Position numbers and translations under genes: made by a program
In this document: positions 9,799 through 20,400 of the stretch, piece by piece
How the letters are laid out: each line of letters begins with the position of its first letter
Position numbering within the stretch: the first letter of the stretch is position 1
The notes under the pieces: model-generated
Told to the model about the DNA's origin: nothing
Databases searched by the model: none
Seen by the model: the letters and a program-made list of their open reading frames with translations, nothing else
Assembly: GCF_900167535.1 (NCBI RefSeq)
Contig: NZ_FUYE01000002.1
Span: 124,001-188,000, forward strand
Length of the DNA: 64,000 nucleotides
Origin: Prosthecobacter debontii
GTDB taxonomy: Bacteria; Verrucomicrobiota; Verrucomicrobiia; Verrucomicrobiales; Verrucomicrobiaceae
Direction: 5' to 3'

Positions 9799-10267
9799 GC
9801 TGTGTCCACTCCAGATCGTAGGCTTCATCGGGCAGGAGAAAACCCGCCGGTCCGCGCTGATTGTTCAGATAGTCTTGCAGGATCACCACCGCCGCGAGTT
9901 GATCCACAATCTTCTCGCGCTCACGTTTGTCGGTAATGCCTGAACGAGACATGGAGGCCTCGGCTTCCACCGAGGAAAGGCGCTCGTCCACAAAATCGAT
10001 GGGGACCTCATGCTCCACCGCTCGGCTCAACCGTTCGGCAAATTTCTCGACCCGTTCTGCGGCTTCTCCGCGATTGCCACTCATGAGAAAGGGCATCCCG
10101 ATAATGATGCGCGACACGTGCTTCTCCCGCACCAGGCGCGCGATCTCTCGCTCGGCCTCTTGCTTGGCATCCACGGTTTTCAGCGGACTGGCCGTCAACT
10201 CCATCTCGTCGCTAATGGCCAAGCCGATGCGGACGGTTCCGTGATCTATGGCAAGAATACGAGGCAT
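9773..10267 (-). CDS. ruvX: RuvX/YqgF RNase H-fold nuclease
   Basis: A 164-residue YqgF family protein, known as putative Holliday-junction resolvase RuvX and implicated in 16S rRNA 5' processing in E. coli. The N-terminal motif ILAIDHGTVRIGLA carries the first catalytic Asp. The central IIIGMPFLMSGNRGE and the later DERLSS segment (second acidic residue) match the family, and the length is normal. It is upstream of and overlaps truA on the same strand, so the two are probably cotranscribed. Confidence 0.92.
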   Translation of the reverse strand: MPRILAIDHGTVRIGLAISDEMELTASPLKTVDAKQEAEREIARLVREKHVSRIIIGMPFLMSGNRGEAAERVEKFAERLSRAVEHEVPIDFVDERLSSVEAEASMSRSGITDKREREKIVDQLAAVVILQDYLNNQRGPAGFLLPDEAYDLEWTQHEPKRRRK

Positions 10268-10309
10268 GGGGCAAGAAAGGGCTCCAAGATGACCGTAAAG
10301 CCAGCCGGA

Positions 10310-11074
10310 TCAAGTCTGCGACGACCATTGATCCCAAAGCAATCTCAGAATCATGGCAAAGACGACGATGAGAAAGACCACCCGGATGAAGGGTGCCCCA
10401 TGCCGAATCACCAGTCCAGACCCTAATCTCGCACCGATCAACTGCCCCACGATCATGATGCCAGCCACATCATATCGCACCTGGCCAGCAGAGATGAAGA
10501 CCATCAGTGAGGCCACATTGCTGGTGAGATTGACCACTTTGGTATAGGCCGTAGCACGCGTGAGTTCCAATCCCAGCAAAGTAAGGCAAGCGATCGTCCA
10601 AAACGACCCTGTTCCAGGTCCGAGAAATCCATCATAGAAGCCCAACACACAACCGCCGGCACAAGCGAACGCGTGAGGCGAAAGCCGGGCGGCCACAGGT
10701 TGCTTACTCATTCTGGGACTCAATAAGACGTAGGCAGCGATGCCCAGAAGCAGCCATGGCACCCACTCTTTCAGCCGAGCATTGCTCACCTGGGTCACCG
10801 CATAGGTGCCGAGCATGGCAAAGACGAAGGTCACCGCCACCGCCAAACGCATGTCCCGCCAATGCACCAGCCCGGCGTTCATGTAGCGGCGCACCGCCAT
10901 CAGGGTTCCCCAGGTGCTCTGCATTTTGTTCGTGCCCAGAGCCAGATGAGGTGGCAACCCGATGCTGAGCAAAACCGGTAACGAGATCAATCCACCGCCT
11001 CCCGCGATGGAATCGATGAAACCAGCACCGAGCCCCGCTAAAAATAAAAGCAAGGCGGCATCGGGACTGGGCAT
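10310..11074 (-). CDS. TSUP (TauE/SafE) family anion permease
   Basis: Inner-membrane transporter of 254 residues with about seven to eight hydrophobic segments. The characteristic N-terminal G-A-G-F-I-D-S-I-A-G-G-G-G-L-I-S-L-P motif and the L-G-T-N-K-M-Q-S segment of the TauE/SafE family are present, along with a second-half G-F-Y-D-G-F-L-G-P-G-T-G-S repeat of the first. Family members move sulfite, sulfoacetate or other organosulfur anions; the substrate cannot be told from sequence. It lies 42 bp upstream of ruvX on the same strand and may be in that transcript. Confidence 0.88.
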   Translation of the reverse strand: MPSPDAALLLFLAGLGAGFIDSIAGGGGLISLPVLLSIGLPPHLALGTNKMQSTWGTLMAVRRYMNAGLVHWRDMRLAVAVTFVFAMLGTYAVTQVSNARLKEWVPWLLLGIAAYVLLSPRMSKQPVAARLSPHAFACAGGCVLGFYDGFLGPGTGSFWTIACLTLLGLELTRATAYTKVVNLTSNVASLMVFISAGQVRYDVAGIMIVGQLIGARLGSGLVIRHGAPFIRVVFLIVVFAMILRLLWDQWSSQT

Positions 11075-11143
11075 TCGAATGAGGAGAAGACCAGACCTCG
11101 AGCCCTGATCAAATCAAGCCTTTAATGGTAAAATAGCCCGGCT

Positions 11144-13777
11144 TCAGAGTTGGACCGCAGCTTCTAAATTCGCGGTCAGTCCTCTTTCACTGAGCACGGC
11201 CGCCAGTTGTGTGTAAGCACTCCGAAGTCCGGCCAAGACACGCTCCCTGGCATCCCTGCTCGTTGCATCAAACTCCGCCTCGTGGAAAAGCGCTGCCATG
11301 GCCGTAAACCCGAGGGTTCCTGTAGAACCCCGCACACGATGTGCAGCATGGCGCCAGACTGCATCCGCTCCCTCTTGAAGAGCTGTCTGCATCTTCTCCA
11401 GGGTTTCTTCGACTTGTTTAAGGGCCATCTGAATCAAATCCTGATCCAGCTCCAAGTCTCCAGTCAGACACGTGGCGAATTGCTCTTCATCGATGATCGG
11501 TTCCTGATGTTTGCTGTTAGGCAATTCATCCGCCCCACCCGATTGAGCCTTTGTCATCGTGGGCAGCCATTGTGAAAGCATCACTTGCAGCTTCTCCAGC
11601 TCCATCGGCTTGGACAGATAGGCGTTCATGCCTGACTCCAGGCATTGCTCGGCATCACCACTCATCACATGCGCCGTGATGGCAATGATCGGAATTGCGG
11701 GCCGACTCTCTTCTTTTTCCCAACGTCGAATCGCACGAGTGGCCTCAAACCCATCCATCTCAGGCATCTCGCAATCCATCAAAATCAGACATCCCTCGTC
11801 ACGCTGTGCAGCTTCCAAGGCCTGACGTCCGTGACCACAAAGGACCACCTCCATCCCGAGATATTCGAGCTGGTTACGCAGGACCCTTTGGTTTACGGGG
11901 TTGTCATCGGCCACGATGATCCGAGAGGGTGGTAGATCCAGTTTGGTTTCGAGCTCGACCACCTCACTGGAGGCGTGAGAGCCTGCCAACCGGTTATAGA
12001 GTTCTGAAGGCCGAAATGGATATTTCAGTGTGCCGACAATGCCCTCTCGGAGCAAGGCATGCTCGCTGAGTTCTTCCTGATCCGTCATGAGGAAGACAGG
12101 GACATGACGCAGCCACTCTCGAGATCGCAATTGACGAAGCGGCTGTAACCAGTCCTGAGAAGTAGCGGACCCGATGATCAACGCCTGAAATTCCTCACCC
12201 ATCTTGTTAGGCCCTTCTTTCGGAATCTCTGCCAAACTCCGATACATGTAAGGACGTAAACCCCAAGCCACGGCATGAGCCTGCAAAGCATCCGCCGTCA
12301 TGGGTCGATTTTCGAGAACCATAATCGACCGATCTTCCAGCCTCTTCACCTCCGAGTCCGCGTCACTCGCGCCAAAGATCGCCGTAAACCAAAAGGTGGC
12401 ACCATGGCCAAGCGTGCTTTCCACTCCCATCGCCCCATTCATCCGCTGCACAAGTTCGCGGGAAATGGCCAACCCAAGACCTGTTCCTCCATGCTGGCGA
12501 GCGAGCTTGGTATCCACCTGAGTGAAGGGTTGGAACAAGCGAAACTGGACTTCCTTGGCAATCCCAGGTCCTGTATCGCTGACATCAAAACGAAGGCACA
12601 CCTTGCCGTCGAACTCCACTTCACGACGCCGGGTCACGTGAACGGAAATGCCCCCACTTTCCGTAAATTTGACCGCATTTGACACAAGGTTTGCCAAAAC
12701 TTGGCGGAGCCTCAGTCGATCCCCCGACACCTGCTGAGGCACATCCGCTGAAATGTGTGGAGTCAATTCGATCCTCTTTTTCGCTGCCGCCGCAGCGAAG
12801 AGATTGATCACCTCCTCCACCACATCCTCAGGGCAATAAAGTTCGTTAACGAAGGACATTTCTCCAGCCTGAAGTTTGGAGAGATCGAGGATGTCATTGA
12901 TGATATTTAGGAGTGCGCGTCCGGAACCCCGGATGGTCTCGATGCCGTCTCTTTGCTTCGCACTAAGCGTGGCATCCCTGAGCAGAAGATCAGCAGTGCC
13001 TAACACTCCATTCATCGGAGTCCGTATCTCATGGCTGACTGAAGCGACAAATGCTGAAGTCGTCTTGACCGCATCCAGAGCGGCATCTCTGGCATCGGCC
13101 AATCTAACTTCATAGAGCGACCGGGATCGACTCTCCTTGCGGAGCAAAAAGCCAACGCCACTGAGGAGCAAGAATCCGCCAGCGACCGTCCAACCCGCGA
13201 TGTTTTGAAACTGTTTATTCGCGGCTTCAAAACGAACCCGCCTCTCATCGAGTAGCTTTTGCTCGATGATTGCCAATTCTCGGAGTTCAAGATTCAACTG
13301 CTCGGATTTCTTAGCCCCCACCTCCAACCGCACGTTCAAATCTTGATCATTTAAGGTGCTGATCTCACGAGCATTGGCATCAAGTATGGCTATCCGCTCC
13401 TTCAGGGTCTTTTGCATCTGGTCGAACCGCTTTACCTGCGCCTCGTTATCCTGAATCAACACTGAAAACTCACCGCCTTTGTCGGGTATTTTTGCCACCA
13501 GTTCCCGAAATCGGGTTTCGAAATGTTCACTTTTGGTTAGGAGATAGGCCCGCTGACTGCTCTCGGCTTCACCAATCAATCCATGAATTTCATCCAGTTT
13601 AGCGAGGACCTTATGCGTATGCTGGACCCATCGATAACTCTCTTCGGCAAGTCGGGATTGGACCAAGAGCAATCCTCCCAAAACCATGGGTAAAATCAGG
13701 ATAATGGCCACCCCAAGGACCATTCCCCACCAAGAGCTCGATTTCACCCGATAAGTCACAGATGCAATATTTACCAT
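11144..13777 (-). CDS. CHASE3 hybrid histidine kinase with receiver and HPt domains
   Basis: Membrane sensor kinase with a complete internal phosphorelay. Order: transmembrane helix (~15-35), CHASE3-like extracytoplasmic helical domain (~38-185), second membrane helix (~195-215), HisKA with H box SVSHEIRTPMNG (~245), HATPase_c with G boxes, a degenerate receiver-like segment without the acceptor Asp, a true receiver (acceptor Asp in LILMDCEMPEMDG, Lys in YLSKPM) and a C-terminal HPt domain with H-R-V-R-G-S-T-G. I start at ATG 13775-13777 because the upstream GTG extension of 34 residues is hydrophilic and not conserved-looking. No separate response regulator is adjacent, so the output partner is unknown. 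It is divergent from the TM2 gene. Confidence 0.9.
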   Translation of the reverse strand: MVNIASVTYRVKSSSWWGMVLGVAIILILPMVLGGLLLVQSRLAEESYRWVQHTHKVLAKLDEIHGLIGEAESSQRAYLLTKSEHFETRFRELVAKIPDKGGEFSVLIQDNEAQVKRFDQMQKTLKERIAILDANAREISTLNDQDLNVRLEVGAKKSEQLNLELRELAIIEQKLLDERRVRFEAANKQFQNIAGWTVAGGFLLLSGVGFLLRKESRSRSLYEVRLADARDAALDAVKTTSAFVASVSHEIRTPMNGVLGTADLLLRDATLSAKQRDGIETIRGSGRALLNIINDILDLSKLQAGEMSFVNELYCPEDVVEEVINLFAAAAAKKRIELTPHISADVPQQVSGDRLRLRQVLANLVSNAVKFTESGGISVHVTRRREVEFDGKVCLRFDVSDTGPGIAKEVQFRLFQPFTQVDTKLARQHGGTGLGLAISRELVQRMNGAMGVESTLGHGATFWFTAIFGASDADSEVKRLEDRSIMVLENRPMTADALQAHAVAWGLRPYMYRSLAEIPKEGPNKMGEEFQALIIGSATSQDWLQPLRQLRSREWLRHVPVFLMTDQEELSEHALLREGIVGTLKYPFRPSELYNRLAGSHASSEVVELETKLDLPPSRIIVADDNPVNQRVLRNQLEYLGMEVVLCGHGRQALEAAQRDEGCLILMDCEMPEMDGFEATRAIRRWEKEESRPAIPIIAITAHVMSGDAEQCLESGMNAYLSKPMELEKLQVMLSQWLPTMTKAQSGGADELPNSKHQEPIIDEEQFATCLTGDLELDQDLIQMALKQVEETLEKMQTALQEGADAVWRHAAHRVRGSTGTLGFTAMAALFHEAEFDATSRDARERVLAGLRSAYTQLAAVLSERGLTANLEAAVQL

Positions 13778-13926
13778 AAATGGGAATGTTGCACCACTTT
13801 TTCTAAGGTCCTCAGCAGGATTGTTTGGGGCCAGTTGCCCTTGCGCATTCCATGCGCGAGAGGGTTCCAAACCCCTCACAAAATTGCAGTGGCCGACCCA
13901 CTGACAAAGGGAATGCTAATACCGCT

Positions 13927-14334
13927 ATGAACGCAGCTCCCACATCGACACATAACAAAGCCATCGGTTACATCCTCTGGATCTTCGGTTTCACCGGATC
14001 TCATCGATTTTACTTTGGCAAACCGATCACCGGAATCATCTGGCTCTTCACAGGCGGCCTGTTTTTAATTGGTTGGATCGTGGACCTCTTCTTGATTCCA
14101 TCCATGGATCGCGATGCGGATGCACGCTATGCCACCGGGCCCTATGAGTATTCAGTCGCTTGGCTGCTGCTGACTTTCCTCGGTATCTTCGGAGTCCACC
14201 GCTTCTATCAGCGCAAGTGGCTGAGTGCGATCCTGTATCTTCTCACCGGGGGCGGTTTCCTCATCGGGGTCATTTACGACTTTTGCACGCTGAACGGCCA
14301 GATTGATGAGCTAAACCGCAAACCTGCTCAGTAA
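13927..14334 (+). CDS. Protein with two tandem TM2 domains
   Basis: Small membrane protein of 135 residues from ATG 13927. Two copies of the TM2 pattern are visible. The first has [20 protein letters not shown], a G-x-x-x-G-I-I-W helix and a D-L-F-L turn. The second has [26 protein letters not shown] and a Y-D-F-C turn. Each TM2 unit is two helices joined by a tight turn, so four membrane helices are expected. The function of bacterial TM2 proteins is not known. The ORF could extend upstream to 13825, but that part is low quality and overlaps the divergent promoter. Confidence 0.85.
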   Translation: MNAAPTSTHNKAIGYILWIFGFTGSHRFYFGKPITGIIWLFTGGLFLIGWIVDLFLIPSMDRDADARYATGPYEYSVAWLLLTFLGIFGVHRFYQRKWLSAILYLLTGGGFLIGVIYDFCTLNGQIDELNRKPAQ

Positions 14335-14374
14335 AACTGACAGAATCTTCCTCCGCGCATCGTGGAAGGCTGGC

Positions 14375-15439
14375 ATGAAGTTATCTCTCCTAGCCAGCCT
14401 TCTCCTCGCGATGTCTTCCCTTTTGGCATCGGCCAAGAACCTCGAGATCCACTGGATTGATTCAGAAGGCGGTGGCTCCACCTTGATCGTGACGCCTGAA
14501 GGTGAATCGGTGCTCGTGGACACGGGCAACCCGGGGGGCCGTGATGCTCAACGCATCCTCCATGTGGCTCAAGAAGTCGCAGGGCTGAAGCGTCTGGACC
14601 ACGTCATTATCACTCATTTTCATGGAGATCATTTCGGCGGCTTGGCCGACCTCGCAGCCCTCATCCCCGTGGGCACCCTTTATGACAAAGGCGTACCTGA
14701 AAGCAGCCCCGATGGGAAACCACAAGACATGCGTTGGACTCTACTCAAGCGCCCCTACCAGACGGCGCCTGTAGAAAAACGTGTGACTCTCCACGCAGGT
14801 GACGAAGTCTCCCTCCGTCAAAGTGAGAGCGGACCTCCATTGAAGTTGCGATGCCTGGGTGCCAACCAAAAGTTTATTTCCGCACCTAGCACCTGGCCGC
14901 AGAACCCACTCACGGGAAGCGTGCCGAGTAAGCCTGTGGATACCAGTGACAATGCCAACAGCGTCGTGCTCCTCCTGGAATTCGGAGATTTCCGCTTCTT
15001 CGACGGCGGTGACCTAACCTGGAATGTGGAAGAAAAGCTCGTCACACCCGTAAATTTGGTCGGTATGGTGGATCTTTATCAGGTCAATCATCACGGGCTC
15101 GATAGCAGCAATAATCCTCTGCTCATTCGTAGCCTCCAACCAACGGTTTCAGTGATGAACAACGGCCCCAAGAAAGGCACCAGCGCCTCCGCCATGGCAG
15201 CTCTGAAATCGGTGCCAGATCTCCAGGCCATGTATCAGATGCACGAAAACATCCGTGATGATCGTGAAAACACAGCGGATCCAAGCATGATCGCCAACCA
15301 CGGGGACCTCGGAGATAGCTGCCAAGCTCATCAAATCCGCTGCACTGTGACGGCAGACGCCCAGAGTTACACGATTCAGGTTCCCTCACAAAATCACCGC
15401 CGGACCTTCAAGACTCGTGCTAAGCCTCACTTGAACTGA
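14375..15439 (+). CDS. Secreted metallo-beta-lactamase-fold hydrolase
   Basis: A 354-residue exported hydrolase. A signal peptide covers residues 1-20 ([20 protein letters not shown]). The metal-binding HxHxDH motif is present as [10 protein letters not shown] after a V-D-T-G-N-P segment, and further ligands are likely at D-G-G-D-L and N-H-H-G-L-D. The fold resembles the ComEC/Rec2 C-terminal hydrolase domain without the channel. The substrate is unknown; phosphodiesters are the usual targets in this branch. It starts 40 bp after the TM2 gene on the same strand, and its last 13 bp overlap the convergent gene. Confidence 0.85.
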   Translation: MKLSLLASLLLAMSSLLASAKNLEIHWIDSEGGGSTLIVTPEGESVLVDTGNPGGRDAQRILHVAQEVAGLKRLDHVIITHFHGDHFGGLADLAALIPVGTLYDKGVPESSPDGKPQDMRWTLLKRPYQTAPVEKRVTLHAGDEVSLRQSESGPPLKLRCLGANQKFISAPSTWPQNPLTGSVPSKPVDTSDNANSVVLLLEFGDFRFFDGGDLTWNVEEKLVTPVNLVGMVDLYQVNHHGLDSSNNPLLIRSLQPTVSVMNNGPKKGTSASAMAALKSVPDLQAMYQMHENIRDDRENTADPSMIANHGDLGDSCQAHQIRCTVTADAQSYTIQVPSQNHRRTFKTRAKPHLN

Positions 15440-16002
15440 AGGTCCGGAGGAAAATTCCGCACGAGGTCATCCTCGGTATAAGGCACTCCGTCCGGGCCAT
15501 CGTAAATTAACTGAAAGGCACAGCCGCTGCTGGAGATCACATGCAGGCGAATGCCCGGTGCCTCAGGTGATGAGCGAAACGCGTCTTTCTGCAAAGCCGG
15601 ATGCTCCTTGGGAATGAAGGCCAACTTTTTTCGGTTAGCTCCTGAAAGCTGGGCACACACCTCTTCCCAAGTGCCATTCGGCAGTGAACGAACCGTCGTC
15701 CAATAATCCACCAGCATCTGACCCACGATGTCCGTTTGCTGCTCGGGCGTTAGATCGGATTTGAGCAAATCATTGAGGGGGTTCGGCGGCAATCCGGCTG
15801 CTGGGTCGGGCTTGGGGAGGCTGGCTGTTAAAGCAGGATCATCAGGAGCAAACTTACCCGAGGAACCACTGACCCAGCCTCTGAGATCAGCCCATAGACC
15901 CGCGATACCACCGCCTTTTCCGAGCATCAGCCCGAAGAGAATGGCAAGCATCAGTGCCACACCAAAAACCAAGGACCGCAGGGTGCGTGACATCAGATTC
16001 AA
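15427..16002 (-). CDS. Membrane-anchored protein of unknown function
   Basis: A 191-residue protein with one N-terminal hydrophobic helix (about residues 10-30), then a Pro-rich linker and a soluble domain of about 110 residues. The C-terminus carries [15 protein letters not shown], reminiscent of the calcium-binding tail loop of major pseudopilins (GspG type), but the N-terminus lacks a prepilin motif. It begins 1 bp after the DUF1501 stop, so it is the third gene of the DUF1800-DUF1501 operon and may act with them at the envelope. I do not recognise a named family. Confidence 0.75.
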   Translation of the reverse strand: MNLMSRTLRSLVFGVALMLAILFGLMLGKGGGIAGLWADLRGWVSGSSGKFAPDDPALTASLPKPDPAAGLPPNPLNDLLKSDLTPEQQTDIVGQMLVDYWTTVRSLPNGTWEEVCAQLSGANRKKLAFIPKEHPALQKDAFRSSPEAPGIRLHVISSSGCAFQLIYDGPDGVPYTEDDLVRNFPPDLQFK

Positions 16003-16003
16003 G

Positions 16004-17416
16004 TTAAGACACCGGCTTCATGAAGCCCAGATCAGCATCGAAGTTCACGATGTTGGGGAACACTTCTCGAATCTGTGTGGACGATAGGCCAAACCACTTG
16101 CCCATCGTCGCCGCATATTGATCCACACTGGTTGTAGGCACCCAACGGCCACGCCCCGTGTCCAAAGGATTTCCAGACACGGTGATGTCAGGATCAGGGA
16201 AGGAACCATAGGCACGCTGCCCCACAAGATCCCCCCCCATGATGAGATGGTGACCGCCCCAACCATGGTCAGATCCACGCCCATTGGAGTCAAAGGTGCG
16301 GTTAAAATCCGAAGCCGTAAAGGTAGTCACCGCATTGCCCATGCCGATGCTCTCCAGGCCGTCTTGGAAGCCTTTCATTGCCGCACTCACGCCGCCCAAA
16401 AGATTGGCGTGATCACCTAGCTGAGGTCCGTGCGTGTCGAACCCGCCTGTCGCAACAAAGAAGATCTGACGTGTAATCCCAAGCGGACCTTGTGCTTGAA
16501 TCATTTTCGCGACCACACGCAATTGCTCACCTAACCCAGAGTTGGGAATCGTTGGAAAATTCGAGGTGCCTTGCAAAGCCGTATTGATCGTATCCGCCTC
16601 AACAATGGACTTGTTGGAGAGGTCTGCAAAAGCGTCTTCCATCAGGTTGGCATATTCCGCATTGAGGATATTGCGGAAAGCGGTGTAGCGTGTCACATCC
16701 TGGCTGCTACTCCCCTGCCCCAATCGAAAAACAGGGGTGCCTCCTGGGCCTGGACGGAAGGGCAGCATGGTCTTTCCCACCTGGAAGAAATTGGTGCCAT
16801 TCAAAGAAACCAACATGGAGACCGAGGTCCTCTCCTGCCCCCCCACCAGTGCCTCCGCCATGCGTGCACCCCAGCCCGTTTGGTTGTAGGCTGCGTTCAT
16901 CGTGCTGGCCGAGGTTTGCCACTGCATCTGTTGATCACTGTGTGAGAACAGATTCTCGGGGATCGCCGCCGTGCCATTGTAATAGTCTTGCAAGGTCGCC
17001 GGAGCAATGAGAGTGCCCACATTGGTCAGGAGGGCCAATTTGCCTTGATTGTAGAGATCCCGGCAGCCCGTCATGGACGGATGCAGCCCGAGATTCAGGC
17101 CGTTATCATTCTGAGTGTTTAGCGCTAGAATGTCCGATTGGGGAATCGTTAAGACCGTGCGGCTCGCTGCATACTTCGCATGCGCGCTGGATTCACGCGG
17201 CATCACCATGTTGTTGGAGTCATTACCCCCGTAGAGGAAGACACAAACGATGGCTTTATAGGGTGTGCCAGGAGTGAGGACATCGGCCGCCTGGGCATTC
17301 ATTTGCCTCAGCGTAAGGATGGTATTCAGCAGACATGTCGTGGACATGGCTGAACACGCCGAGCGCCCCAGGAAAGTCCGCCGCGTCAGCAGCGTAGGCA
17401 TATCGTTTGGTTGCAT
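16004..17416 (-). CDS. DUF1501 family protein, Tat-exported
   Basis: A 470-residue DUF1501 (sulfatase-fold related) protein. The N-terminus carries a twin-arginine signal, LLTRRTFLGRSA, followed by a hydrophobic segment. Family hallmarks are F-L-Y-G-G-N-D-S-N-N-M-V near residue 55, a central G-F-D-T-H-G-P-Q segment and S-D-F-N-R-T-F-D-S-N-G-R-G-S-D-H-G-W-G-G-H near the C-terminus. DUF1501 genes are habitually found directly after DUF1800 genes in Planctomycetes, Verrucomicrobia and Proteobacteria, as here (21-bp spacing). The role is not established; surface or secretion-related functions are usually proposed. Confidence 0.92.
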   Translation of the reverse strand: MQPNDMPTLLTRRTFLGRSACSAMSTTCLLNTILTLRQMNAQAADVLTPGTPYKAIVCVFLYGGNDSNNMVMPRESSAHAKYAASRTVLTIPQSDILALNTQNDNGLNLGLHPSMTGCRDLYNQGKLALLTNVGTLIAPATLQDYYNGTAAIPENLFSHSDQQMQWQTSASTMNAAYNQTGWGARMAEALVGGQERTSVSMLVSLNGTNFFQVGKTMLPFRPGPGGTPVFRLGQGSSSQDVTRYTAFRNILNAEYANLMEDAFADLSNKSIVEADTINTALQGTSNFPTIPNSGLGEQLRVVAKMIQAQGPLGITRQIFFVATGGFDTHGPQLGDHANLLGGVSAAMKGFQDGLESIGMGNAVTTFTASDFNRTFDSNGRGSDHGWGGHHLIMGGDLVGQRAYGSFPDPDITVSGNPLDTGRGRWVPTTSVDQYAATMGKWFGLSSTQIREVFPNIVNFDADLGFMKPVS

Positions 17417-17437
17417 GACGAAAGAAGGGCTTGGGGA

Positions 17438-20400
17438 TTAAAGCTCCGTGGAAAATTCCGGAGAGGCCGTGAGGATCTGCAGCATCACTTTCACGCCTGT
17501 GGTGGCATTGCTAGGATACAGCGAATGGATATTGAGCAAGGAGGCACGCAACTCAGCCGACATTGAGCGACCTAACAAAAGAGTTTCAAATTTCGCCAAA
17601 ACGGCCTGCGGGTCTGCCCACAGCGCATTGAGCGGTGTAAGGTCCAGACCTATGCGGGAACCCGTGTTGACGTAAAAACCGTTCGTCACGCCTTCAAAGA
17701 AGTAGTTCGCCGTATCGGTCACCGTGAGTTCCGTGGTGATCTCAAACTCAGGCGCACGGATACCCGCATCTAGAACAGCTCCAGGTGGAGCGTAATCCGG
17801 CAAGAAGAAGTTGAAGACTGTCGGAGCCTGAAGCGGCCATTGGCCCAGCTCATCCAAAGCATTCCACATGAAGTAACGGCCTAAAATCGGCGGATTGCTG
17901 CTCGGAGCCTTGGGGAAAGCTCGCATGAGACGTGTCAGCCGGACCATGGGTTCACTCAGCTTACCTGCTCCTGCTGTGGCACTCATCGTCCGCGCTTCGG
18001 AGTCGAGCAGGATGGCTTTGACCACCGCTCCTAGGTCTCCACGCACACCTTTGCCGTTGTTATCCCACACACGAGAGACTCGATAAATGTAGGCCGGGCT
18101 AGGATTACTGGTGGTCAACCGCTGAATCAACCGGCGCGCCATAAACGGCCCGACATTCGGATGCGCGGCTAGCACATCCAAACAACGCCGCACATCTTCC
18201 ATCGCCGTTTGACCTGCCGGAACGGTAGCCCCACCCACAATCACCTTGAGTCCGCGATCATGATAATCTTCGAACGACATCATCGGGTTGATATCATCCG
18301 TCGTGTTACCAGCCCAGGTAAAGGTGCGGGAGTTATTGAACGTCCACCCAGTGAAGGCTCGGGAGAGTTCCAGAATGTCTTTCTGAGTGTAAGTCGGGAT
18401 GGTATCACCGGAACCGTTGCGTTTGAAGGTGCCATCCTTATTGAGGTGATTCAATCCGATGCTGAAAAGCTGCATGATTTCACGCGGATAGTTTTCATCC
18501 GGCTGAGCTTTAGAACTCCGCGCCATCGTCAACCACATGCCCATGACTGGGTTCAGCGTGATGTCTTCCAGCAGCTTTCGGTAAGTGACTCCAGAGCCAA
18601 CACTATGAACCAACAGGTCGTAGTAGTTCGTGCAACCGCGTGGGTAATTACGCAACCCGCCATTGCGATCTGAGATGACTAAAATCTCACTCAAGGCCAG
18701 GGCCACGCGCTGACGCAGCTGATCTGGAGTCGTCACAGCAAGCGTCCACCACGTGTAGAGTCGATCTTCCGTATCGAGCGGCGTGTTGGTCATCGGCATC
18801 ACCGCGCCTGGCAGCCCGAGAGTGCCTGCGGCTTTCGATAGCTCCAGCAACTCCTCTTGAGCACCCTCAAAGAGGGCCATCCTATCCAGATGGGTGAGAT
18901 GCGAGCTCGGGGGCAGGGCCAATTGTTCATCGATCCATTTCGAGAATCCCAATTGCTTCACCCGTGCGATGTCTGCTTCGGAAGGGCCAAAGGTGGCTTG
19001 TTTCAAGAAGCGAGCGGCTTCCACATCTGAAATGGACGCCGGAGTTGCCCAGGCGGTGGTGGAATGTGTGCCACTAGCGTCGGGGGGATACACAGGATCG
19101 CTCCCCTCAGCGACGGCCACCGTCACCTGCCGGGTCATCACGGCGGACTGATTTCCCGCTGAGTCCGTCACCACATAACGCAGCAGATAAGTCCCGGGCT
19201 TGCTCGTGTCCACGCTGCCTTCTACCGTCACTTTTCCATTCAGATTTCCATCTTCCAGATCACTGGCGAGGAAACCGGGGTCCACGAAACTGGACCCTAC
19301 ATTCACCGTCATGTTCGAACCGCCTGTCAGAGTGATGGTGGGCGCTTGCTTATCCCCTAACTGAAAGGGAGATAAAAAGGGTCCATCAATGATTTCGAAG
19401 GCATTCGTCCCAGGCCGCATCCAGGCCAGGGCCATGTGATCCCTCCAGCTCGACTCTTTGTAACGGATCTCGATGTAGTAGCTCGCACCTTTCTTCAAGG
19501 TGATCGGACGAGAGAGCTGATAATCAGGAAACTTCCGCCATTCATAGTAGTCCGTTCCCGCTGGCACAAAGCACACGAGTTCCTTTTTCTCAGGGGTGCG
19601 GTCCGTGCTGAGATAAACCTCACTCCAGTCATCGGAAGCAATGTTAAAGCGATACACACCCGCCACAGGTGGATGCAGGTAACCTCGCAACAGCATGCCG
19701 TAATTGTCCGCTGTATTCGTGACGATCTCCGCACTCTTCAACTGGAAGCGATTGTCGGGATTGTTCGGGAACTTGGGCGACTTTGTCAGGTCGGTGACCC
19801 AACTGCCCGTGATGTTGTTAAACACCTCCGCTAAAATCGATCCCGTGCCTGGAGCCACTTGAGGTGCGATGGTGATGGCAACCACTGCGGCTCGGGTATT
19901 CGTGCCATCGGTCGCGGTCAGTTGAATTTTATAAGCCCCTGCGGCAGACAGTTCCACATCCGTCGTTAGGCTGGTGGGCGCCGTAAACAGAGCCTTATCA
20001 GCCGCACCTTTAGGACCGCTGATCACCGTCCACCGGAACGCCAAAGCTTGCGGCCCCGGTTTATAATCCACGGCTGTCCCACGCAGGGTAAAGCGATTGC
20101 GCGGCCACCAAGCCGTCTGATCCTCACCTGCCTTCACCAAGATCTCGCTTTCATGAGCTTCTGCCTTCACCCCATCTGGCGGGCTCAGCAAAACAGAAGG
20201 GATAATTTGTGCCTCATCGTCCGTTTGTGAAGCGAGGCGATAAGCCACGGCGAAGTAGTCATCACTGCCTCCTTCTTTATGCAAGGCTTGAACATAATAG
20301 CGCTGGCCAGGAACCAGATGAATGGGCGCTGATTTCTGCGAGGCATACCTTGTCCAGTTGTAGCGACCTGTAGCCGAGGCCGTGGAGCAAATCTTTTGAG

